Source: Nitrosarchaeum sp.
GTDB taxonomy: Archaea; Thermoproteota; Nitrososphaeria; Nitrososphaerales; Nitrosopumilaceae
NCBI GenBank assembly: GCA_016234975.1
Contig: JACRND010000145.1
Location: forward strand, 1 to 7,248
Direction: 5' to 3'
Length of the DNA: 7,248 nucleotides
Part shown: positions 1-5,372 of the stretch, piece after piece
Layout of the letters: every line of letters begins with the position of its first letter
How positions within the stretch are numbered: the first letter of the stretch is position 1
Notes under the pieces: model-generated
Databases searched by the model: none
Seen by the model: the letters and a program-made list of their open reading frames with translations, nothing else
Told to the model about the DNA's origin: nothing
Translations under genes and position numbers: made by a program

Positions 1-1060
1 CAGACATTGGAGGTATTTTCATTATTTCCAGATTTTCTGAAACATGTTCGGGGGATTTTTGCCCTATGAGTGGAGCTAAAACACCCGGCGATGAACGAAT
101 AAACTGCAGTGCACGAAGGGAGGGTTTTAGATCATTGAACTCAGGCATTGCACCAGGTGCTAACAGTCTTCCTTGCATCAATGGTACACTAGTAAATACA
201 CCAACATTCAATTTGAGTGCAGCTTCTAATACAGAGACAGGTCTTCCATCAAGTGTTTGATTTTTTGCAAGCAATGCTTGATCATAATACATGTTGAATG
301 GGAGTTGAACGAATCTAAAACCGTGATTTTCGCCCCCAACTTTTTTTGCCAATTCAATCGTATCTTGTAGTGAAAGATATTGTAAATTATCAGGAGAAAC
401 ACGGAAGCATTCCCATGTGGCCATACCGTAAAATTTAATTTTTCCTTCTTTTCTTTTTTGTTCATATAATTCAAAGACAGATTTTAGATTTTCCAAAAAC
501 TTTTCTTTTGAAACGTCCTTGATTTGACCTTCTACAGCATTATGCAGATACATCAAATCAATGCAATCCAGTCCCAAATTTTTCAAACTACGTTCCAGTT
601 GATCATCAAGATATACAGTAGTCATGCAATGATAGTTAGATGTCACATCGCCTTCTTTTATTACACCTTTTTGCGTGTATTCATTTTTGATGTATTCCCA
701 AAATTCTTGTTTTACATCAGCATCATTTGTGAGATAGCCATTTTTTGTACTAATGAAAATTTGATCACGTGAAATTTTTCCCTCATTAATTAATTCAGAG
801 ATCGCCTTTCCTACAGAGCGTTCTGCTTTTTGTGCCCTATAGTTAATTGCAGTATCAATTACGTTAATTCCAGATAAGATAGATTGCTTAATCGCGTTTT
901 TTACAAGTTCATCTGTTTTCTCGTTTGCTTCTCCAAGATATGTACCGATACCAATATTGGATAATGTGAGATTGTGAATTTGCTTAAAATTCAACAAATT
1001 AATGCCTGAATTTTTGAGAAAATTTTTTGTTCCCTCAGAGGTAGCAAAACCTGAAATCAT
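1..1060 (-). CDS. Aldo/keto reductase family oxidoreductase, 3' end cut by window edge
   Basis: The frame is open from an ATG at 1060 to the left edge, giving 353 residues without a stop; the C-terminus is missing. The fold family is recognisable: GIGTYLG (37-43) is the N-terminal barrel signature, DTAINYR (69-75) carries Asp69 and Tyr74, ISTKNGY (103-109) carries Lys106, and MYLHN (170-174) carries His173, which together form the expected Asp-Tyr-Lys-His tetrad. Near the cut, LIGQKSPEHVSENL (331-344) fits the NADPH-binding C-terminal segment. Such enzymes reduce carbonyls with NAD(P)H in the cytosol; the substrate cannot be read from sequence. About 66 residues separate the catalytic Lys and His, longer than the roughly 30-35 usual in the family, and this insert holds Cys145 and Cys166. 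The 353 residues already exceed many classical members, so this is a longer subtype. No Shine-Dalgarno precedes the ATG; a TATA-like box about 26 bp upstream suggests a leaderless transcript, though read-through from the prenyltransferase 45 bp upstream is possible. Confidence 0.93.
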   Translation of the reverse strand, partial: MISGFATSEGTKNFLKNSGINLLNFKQIHNLTLSNIGIGTYLGEANEKTDELVKNAIKQSILSGINVIDTAINYRAQKAERSVGKAISELINEGKISRDQIFISTKNGYLTNDADVKQEFWEYIKNEYTQKGVIKEGDVTSNYHCMTTVYLDDQLERSLKNLGLDCIDLMYLHNAVEGQIKDVSKEKFLENLKSVFELYEQKRKEGKIKFYGMATWECFRVSPDNLQYLSLQDTIELAKKVGGENHGFRFVQLPFNMYYDQALLAKNQTLDGRPVSVLEAALKLNVGVFTSVPLMQGRLLAPGAMPEFNDLKPSLRALQFIRSSPGVLAPLIGQKSPEHVSENLEIMKIPPMS

Positions 1061-1082
1061 AAAAAATTATCAATAGATACTG

Positions 1083-1090
1083 AATTTATG
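1083..1090 (-). promoter_or_regulatory. Candidate TATA box (box A) for a leaderless aldo/keto reductase transcript
   Basis: On the minus strand the 45-bp gap reads CATAAATT here, centred about 26-27 bp before the A of the ATG at 1060. That is the usual archaeal distance from box A to the transcription start, so the mRNA would begin at or next to the start codon. The bases between have no GGTG/GGAG-type ribosome site, which fits leaderless initiation. The match to the archaeal consensus is only moderate and the region is AT-rich. Confidence 0.4.
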
Positions 1091-1105
1091 TCTAGAGCAC
1101 CAAAA

Positions 1106-1993
1106 TTAGAAACGAGCTAAAAAACTAAGTACAAACAATGTACCAGTAATCCTACTAAACATCAATGTGGAAGACATGGATGGTACTAACTCATCTACAG
1201 AATTAAAATTTCTCTTCAAACTCAATCCAGCCTTTATCATTAATGGGATACTAAACAGAGTGATGAAAGACAAGATTGGGAAAACACCGATTGAGATACC
1301 AAGTAGAATTACAGAGTAAGATATCGCAGGAAATATCCAAAACAAAAAGGTTGCCCTTTTTTTGCCAACTGCAATAACAAGAGTTTTTCTTCCTCGAGAT
1401 TTATCTGCATCATGATCAGGAAATGATGCAATAAAAAGAACGAGTGAAGATAAAACACCGACGACAATTCCACCTAGAATAGATTCCATAGTGATTTGAT
1501 TAGATTGGATAAAATAGGTTCCAACTACAATCATCGTACCCTTTACTGCAACAAAAAACTCTGCTAATCCAGAGTTCACTATTTTAGTGGAGTAAAAATA
1601 AATTGATAAAATTGCAAATCCCAAAATTGCTGCAATGATTATTCCATTGGCAAATACAAAATAAAATCCAATCACAGAACCTAATATCAAAAATCCAATT
1701 CCAGCACGATAAACATCTGAGGGTTTCAGTAATCCTTCAGGCAAGACACCAGTTCCACCACTCATTTTAGTTCTCGTTGTTACTGTGTCGATTCCTCTTT
1801 TGTAATCCCAATAATCATTTAACAGATCAACACTAGCATGAAGCACTAGAACACCAGTAAATGTCAAAACAGCATCAAAAGGATCAATAGGGGAATTTTG
1901 ATGCCAGGATATTGCAAGACCCACAGATACGGCAATAACAGATGCTAAAAGAAATCTAATACGGATTACTCTTAACCAAACAGCGAGTAGCAA
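1106..1993 (-). CDS. UbiA-superfamily prenyltransferase, MenA-like (TTG start)
   Basis: This is a very hydrophobic 295-residue protein of the usual UbiA-superfamily length, with about eight or nine membrane spans. It has both Asp-rich motifs: NDYWDYKRGID (59-69; Asp60, Asp63, Asp69) and DHDADKSRGRKTL (193-205; Asp193, Asp197), which bind Mg2+ and the polyprenyl diphosphate. The first motif is followed by KMSGGTGVLPEGLL (76-89). This RGxD plus SGGxG pattern resembles MenA (1,4-dihydroxy-2-naphthoate prenyltransferase) more than the archaeal lipid enzyme DGGGP synthase, whose motif is normally followed by an NRPxRP-type stretch. The likely role is attaching the isoprenoid tail to a menaquinone precursor at the membrane; the exact acceptor is inference. 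The start is TTG: the codon just before it is an in-frame TAA, and no ATG or GTG occurs before the first membrane span. No Shine-Dalgarno is visible. It lies 24 bp after the upstream stop, so co-transcription with the surface-protein gene is plausible although the functions are unrelated. Confidence 0.88.
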   Translation of the reverse strand: MLLAVWLRVIRIRFLLASVIAVSVGLAISWHQNSPIDPFDAVLTFTGVLVLHASVDLLNDYWDYKRGIDTVTTRTKMSGGTGVLPEGLLKPSDVYRAGIGFLILGSVIGFYFVFANGIIIAAILGFAILSIYFYSTKIVNSGLAEFFVAVKGTMIVVGTYFIQSNQITMESILGGIVVGVLSSLVLFIASFPDHDADKSRGRKTLVIAVGKKRATFLFWIFPAISYSVILLGISIGVFPILSFITLFSIPLMIKAGLSLKRNFNSVDELVPSMSSTLMFSRITGTLFVLSFLARF

Positions 1994-2017
1994 TTATTCA
2001 GACGGGTTTTGGTCTAG

Positions 2018-4618
2018 TTAAATTTCTTCTTCTTCCCATTCTTCTTCCAATGGTGTCTTTGATTTTTTCAGGAACAACACAACTAAAACACCTATCAAAA
2101 GTATTGCCGCGATAATTACATAAACAATCCATTCAGGTAATTGAAGATCTACAGCATTCAGAGTTTTATCTGGAGCATCAACATTGATTGTTAGGGTGTC
2201 CTTTCCTTCTGAATATCCTTCTGCAGTTGCAATGAGGTTAAGCGATACGCTTGGACCATTTGTTGCAGTTAATCTGACAATGGCACTGCCATCAGGGCCA
2301 GTTCTAACTACATCTGGATCAACTGATGAATTTCCATCAGTTTCTATTTTAATTGATGCACCTGTCACAGACTCGGCATTTTCATCGTCAATAAACAATT
2401 TAATCTCAACTGGTTGATCAATGGGAATTAGATCATCTAATCCACTAGTGAATATTTTTAATTGTGTCAAGGAAGAACCTGTACTTATTTTGTCTTCAGT
2501 TCCAATCACACCTTTTGCACTAGCTGAAATAACAGAATTACCAATGGCTCCGGTAGTTTCAATTGGGAATGTAGCATAAGAAACGCCTGATGGAATCACA
2601 GCATCATCGATTACTTGAACTATATCTTCTTTAGATGAAACAATTTTTGATTTAACATCAAATGAAGGGATAATGGGATTTCCCTGAAGATCAACGATTT
2701 GCACAATACCCAAATTATTTTCATGGTTTGCGTTAATTTCGCCCAATGGGAGTATCACCAGCATCTTAGATGAGGGTTGAGTGACAAATGTTTTTTCAGT
2801 TTCCAATGATAAATCAGCACCTTCTCCTATTGGAACTACTTTCAGATCTATTTGATTTTCTTTTTCAGTTATTGCAAATGAATCACTATGAAGTTTAGAA
2901 AATGCAAAAGTTGAGGACTTTTTGATTTCAATGATACCATTAGTAGGTGTAACAAGATACTTTGAGTCATGTTTCAATACTTTTGGCCTATCTTGACTGT
3001 CAATCGCAATTAAAAATACATCAAAATTACCATCACGATCAAACAATATGCTATCCTGACCAGTTGGGGAGAAAATTCTGGCCTCTTTTTGCTCAAGTGT
3101 GTTTACAACTTCAGTTAAAACAGAATCAGAGCCAACGCCTTGTACAGACGCAGAAATTAAAACAGGTCCGCTTTTTTGCCCAGTTGAGACAATTGCAGTA
3201 CCAAAAGAATTACCTACCTCAATTTTTCCAATGTCCTTAATTGTAACTAAATTATTATCTCCAGATATAACATCTAATTTTTTCACATATCCATCTGCAT
3301 AATAATTTTCGTTTGTTTGAATTGGATAAAATTCGCCATTGTCTAGATCATCAATTGAGAGAATAATTTTATTTTCATCTTTGGTATATGTGGTTTGATC
3401 AGTTATAGGATCCCCATTTTCATCAACATCGTCATCGTTATTTTCTATTGCATTGATTTGATAAGTCACTATACTGGTTGCATTACTAGGCATTTTTTCT
3501 GGTACAAAAAGTCGAATGTCCTTTTCAGTTATTTGATCATTGTCAATATTGATAGATTTTCCTACTGTTGAAAAAGTATCAGTTGCAATACCATATCCCT
3601 CAGCACTGACTCCAATTACAATATCATTTGCAAGCAAATTTGAAAGATTCAAGTCTTGTCTAAGATAATAACCAAATTGTCCTTTTTTTATTACAGTTTT
3701 TACTTCTTTCATAGTTTCATCTAACTTATCACCTATAGAGTATTGATCATTTGAGAAAAAATTCAACTCGATATTTTTAGGGGTGCTTGTAGGATTTCCA
3801 TCAGAATCAAAAAAAAAAAAAAAAATATCCAGTTTTTTGTTAACTTCAGCTGTAATTAATTTCGGGAAAACATGAATTGCTAAAGAAGTTGGAAGAGTTG
3901 ATGAGATTTTTATGCTTTTTGCAGTATCTAAATTAGATTCGTTTTGGATTGCACGCAGGAATGTATTTCCAACTTTTTCATTGGTTTCCAGTGTTCCCCA
4001 TGCATAATATTCTCCTTTTTTTATGGTCAATACATCAGAATTTGGAATAGCCAAAGATCTTTCATATTCCAAATTAACATCAATATTAAAAGGTGCACGA
4101 ATAACATATCCATCAGAAGTTCTCAAATAAACAGAAAAGGGCATTTTGGAATTTACATGCATTTCATCTGTAGGAATATTCAGTTCCAAAATCAGATCAT
4201 CGGGCAGATGTGTTTCAGCATTACCTACATGAATTTCTTGAAATGTTATTTTTGAGTTAAATGTGGCAGTGATGACTGTATTTCCAGTTAAAGTTCCAGT
4301 AGTTACATCAAATGACGCATACTCTTCATTTGCTTTTAAAATAATTTTTTCAGGAACTGATGCTATAAGAGGATCATCAGAACTTAATGAAATCAAAATA
4401 TCCCTAGAAGAAGTGATAGGAATTCCACTTTTACTTAAAACATAAAGATATCCTATCGAATGTTTAGATGGACCTTCTTCTATATGAGAAGGAGATATTG
4501 CAAGTTTTATTGAATAATCAGAAAGAGAATCAAGATTTTGTGCAGATACAGTTTGTAAAGGAATGGTTAGCAATAGAGTTAATGATAAAAGAAAGCAGAG
4601 AGATTTTTTTTGAGTCAT
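2018..4618 (-). CDS. Large secreted, membrane-anchored surface protein with Ig-like/invasin-like repeats
   Basis: The product is 866 residues. It starts MTQKK, then a hydrophobic core and VSA-Q (24-27), a typical Sec signal peptide with cleavage after Ala26. About seven divergent beta-rich units of roughly 95-150 residues follow, beginning near 35, 140, 243, 362, 508, 615 and 717. Several end in the same strand pattern: GNTVITATF (112-120), GPVLISASVQG (484-494), GNSVISASAKG (693-703), LNLIATAEGY (793-802). Several also share a strand then D-x-x-G-N-P turn (271-276, 643-648). The last unit resembles bacterial Ig-like group 1 domains. Residues 830-850 form one membrane span, followed by KKSKT and an acidic tail EEEWEEEEI, so the body faces outside and the tail the cytoplasm. 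DVDENGD (397-403) resembles a calcium-binding loop. A structural or adhesive envelope role is inferred. The ATG at 4618 is preferred over an in-frame GTG at 4660 because GGTGA lies 7 nt upstream and it puts the signal peptide at the N-terminus. Residues 265-270 are encoded across a T17 run. Confidence 0.9.
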   Translation of the reverse strand: MTQKKSLCFLLSLTLLLTIPLQTVSAQNLDSLSDYSIKLAISPSHIEEGPSKHSIGYLYVLSKSGIPITSSRDILISLSSDDPLIASVPEKIILKANEEYASFDVTTGTLTGNTVITATFNSKITFQEIHVGNAETHLPDDLILELNIPTDEMHVNSKMPFSVYLRTSDGYVIRAPFNIDVNLEYERSLAIPNSDVLTIKKGEYYAWGTLETNEKVGNTFLRAIQNESNLDTAKSIKISSTLPTSLAIHVFPKLITAEVNKKLDIFFFFFDSDGNPTSTPKNIELNFFSNDQYSIGDKLDETMKEVKTVIKKGQFGYYLRQDLNLSNLLANDIVIGVSAEGYGIATDTFSTVGKSINIDNDQITEKDIRLFVPEKMPSNATSIVTYQINAIENNDDDVDENGDPITDQTTYTKDENKIILSIDDLDNGEFYPIQTNENYYADGYVKKLDVISGDNNLVTIKDIGKIEVGNSFGTAIVSTGQKSGPVLISASVQGVGSDSVLTEVVNTLEQKEARIFSPTGQDSILFDRDGNFDVFLIAIDSQDRPKVLKHDSKYLVTPTNGIIEIKKSSTFAFSKLHSDSFAITEKENQIDLKVVPIGEGADLSLETEKTFVTQPSSKMLVILPLGEINANHENNLGIVQIVDLQGNPIIPSFDVKSKIVSSKEDIVQVIDDAVIPSGVSYATFPIETTGAIGNSVISASAKGVIGTEDKISTGSSLTQLKIFTSGLDDLIPIDQPVEIKLFIDDENAESVTGASIKIETDGNSSVDPDVVRTGPDGSAIVRLTATNGPSVSLNLIATAEGYSEGKDTLTINVDAPDKTLNAVDLQLPEWIVYVIIAAILLIGVLVVLFLKKSKTPLEEEWEEEEI
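2024..2047 (-). repeat. GAA codon repeat encoding the acidic C-terminal tail
   Basis: The coding strand has three GAA codons, one TGG, then four GAA codons, just before a final ATT and the TAA. This near-perfect triplet repeat encodes EEEWEEEE. Tract changes by whole triplets would only alter tail charge and length. Confidence 0.7.
3809..3825 (-). repeat. Uninterrupted 17-nt homopolymer (T in the coding strand) inside the surface-protein gene
   Basis: Seventeen A in a row on the plus strand are seventeen T in the coding strand. They run from the second base of codon 265 (Ile) through codon 270, giving Ile plus five Phe (I-FFFFF-D). In the given length the frame is open on both sides. The equivalent strand in other repeats of the protein uses mixed hydrophobics (for example FDVFLIAID at 532-540), so the Phe run sits where a beta strand is expected. 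A change by one or two bases would truncate the protein at about residue 270; it could also act as an archaeal oligo-T transcription stop. Confidence 0.95.
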
Positions 4619-4625
4619 TTTTGTT

Positions 4626-4630
4626 TCACC
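4626..4630 (-). promoter_or_regulatory. Shine-Dalgarno site deciding the start of the 866-residue protein
   Basis: The minus strand reads GGTGA here, complementary to the archaeal 16S 3' end, with 7 nt between it and the ATG at 4618. This is the only clear ribosome site among the genes of the window and it favours this ATG over the GTG at 4660. Confidence 0.7.
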
Positions 4631-4647
4631 ATAAAAAAGGAAAAAGG
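4631..4647 (-). terminator. Oligo-T tract after the pilin gene, probable transcription terminator
   Basis: Five bases past the pilin TAA the minus strand reads CCTTTTTCCTTTTTTAT: T5 and T6 runs separated by CC. Oligo-T in the non-template strand, with no need of a hairpin, is the known signal for archaeal intrinsic termination. It lies just before the Shine-Dalgarno of the next gene, so partial termination would set the ratio of pilin to surface-protein message. I saw no stable stem in front of it. Confidence 0.5.
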
Positions 4648-4652
4648 TGGGA

Positions 4653-5273
4653 TTATCCACTTTGTTGACCTGCGATTACAGTTCCAACGAAGACAGCACC
4701 ATTGGATGTTGACAACTTGAACTGTGCATCTCGTCCAGTTTTTACATTTTCAGCTAGTTCAAGTATGATTGTTGCTTGTTGACCAGGCTGAATTTCTGGA
4801 GAAGTTGTAGTTATGATAGTACCAGGACTTTTTGTCAAGATGCCATATGTTGCACCTGTGCCAGCCGGGGCATAGGCCGCAAGTGTCGAGGTTGCTCCTG
4901 GAGTGTAAGAATATACACCGCCAGCAAATCTGATTTCACCTAATGTAACTTTGTTTACACCTTGGTTTTGCACATATATTGCAACTCTTTCTCCTGTGAT
5001 CAATCCATTACCAGAGGCACCAGTGGCTACTGTTGTAACTCCCCCATCATGAAGTTTTAACAAAGCACCGTCTGTTGCATCATAACCTGTGAACTTTAGG
5101 GATTCGATGTTTGGTGCACCACTTACTTGGGCAGCACTAAAGAATCCTTGTGAGAACACAAAGATGATACTTCCACCTACTACTGCAATAGCGACTAAAA
5201 GAAGCGTTGCAATGATTGGAGCAACTGCTCTTCTTGATGTCGTTTTTCGTTGTTTTGACGTTATGTATGTCAT
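4653..5273 (-). CDS. Archaeal type IV pilin-like protein, probable major pilin
   Basis: The product is 206 residues. The N-terminus has a basic leader with SRRA-VAP (13-19) followed by a hydrophobic stretch, IIATLLLVAIAVVGGSIIFV (20-39). This is the archaeal class III signal peptide: the prepilin peptidase (PibD/FlaK type) would cut after Ala16, leaving the hydrophobic helix as the filament core. The mature part, about 190 residues, is a Gly/Ala/Thr-rich, Cys-free, beta-type head, ending in KLSTSNGAVFVGTVIAGQQSG-like strands (186-206). The size and simple architecture suit a major pilin. The gene is richer in G+C in places than its neighbours (I count 35 of 60 bases at 4861-4920), which suggests codon selection for high expression. 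It has its own upstream spacer with promoter-like elements and is followed by an oligo-T tract, so it may be transcribed alone. The ATG at 5273 has no Shine-Dalgarno; no other start codon precedes the signal motif in frame. An archaellin is less likely, as no archaellum genes are near, but cannot be excluded. Confidence 0.88.
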   Translation of the reverse strand: MTYITSKQRKTTSRRAVAPIIATLLLVAIAVVGGSIIFVFSQGFFSAAQVSGAPNIESLKFTGYDATDGALLKLHDGGVTTVATGASGNGLITGERVAIYVQNQGVNKVTLGEIRFAGGVYSYTPGATSTLAAYAPAGTGATYGILTKSPGTIITTTSPEIQPGQQATIILELAENVKTGRDAQFKLSTSNGAVFVGTVIAGQQSG

Positions 5274-5280
5274 TTCTTAA

Positions 5281-5310
5281 TTTTATAAAACACAAAAAGA
5301 TGTTAAAGGG
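5281..5310 (-). promoter_or_regulatory. Candidate promoter region of the pilin gene (two TATA-like elements)
   Basis: Reading the minus strand, CCCTTTAACA (5310-5301) is centred about 31 bp before the ATG and would give a start roughly 4-5 nt ahead of it. TTTTATAAAA (5290-5281) is a better box A and a perfect palindrome, but it is centred only about 12 bp before the ATG, so the normal 26-27 bp spacing would place the start inside the coding region. The weaker upstream element is therefore the better fit to this start codon. No ribosome site is visible, in line with a leaderless or nearly leaderless mRNA. Confidence 0.4.
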
Positions 5311-5321
5311 ATCTGTGTTCA

Positions 5322-5353
5322 AAATGCACTACAATTTGCAAAAGTGTGCATTT
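5322..5353. promoter_or_regulatory. Nested palindromes upstream of the pilin, candidate operator
   Basis: AAATGCAC (5322-5329) and GTGCATTT (5346-5353) form a perfect 8-bp inverted repeat with a 16-bp spacer. Inside the spacer TTTGCAAA (5335-5342) is itself a perfect 8-bp palindrome with almost the same centre. The cluster lies 49-80 bp before the pilin ATG, upstream of the TATA-like elements, where an archaeal activator or repressor could bind. It could instead fold as a hairpin after the 590-codon gene, but the arms are short, the loop long, and no T tract follows directly. Confidence 0.45.
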
Positions 5354-5372
5354 GTAATTTGAAATGAACAGA

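Noticed and set aside
226..474. An 82-codon minus-strand open frame within the aldo/keto reductase
   Set aside because: It is in another frame of the same strand as a gene with an intact catalytic tetrad and shows no family features.
1106..1993. Assignment of the prenyltransferase as the archaeal lipid enzyme DGGGP synthase
   Set aside because: The stretch after the first Asp motif is KRGID followed by SGGTGVLPEG, not the NRPxRP-type sequence expected for that enzyme; a MenA-like role fits better.
4604..4611. An A8 run in the coding strand a few codons after the surface-protein start, as a second slippage site
   Set aside because: It encodes normal Gln-Lys-Lys residues of a signal-peptide head and eight bases is common in DNA this AT-rich.
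4541..4618. Cys8 of the surface protein as a lipoprotein site
   Set aside because: The Cys precedes the hydrophobic core instead of following it, and no lipobox is present; VSA-Q is an ordinary signal-peptidase site.
4615..4632. A five-codon mini-ORF (MVKQK) whose TGA overlaps the start ATG of the surface protein
   Set aside because: It contains the ribosome site itself and is too short to separate from chance; there is no sign of a regulatory leader peptide.
4619..4660. A 14-codon N-terminal extension of the surface protein from a GTG at 4660
   Set aside because: It would overlap the pilin stop, lacks a convincing ribosome site, and would put polar and aromatic residues before a signal peptide that begins naturally at the ATG at 4618 with GGTGA in front.
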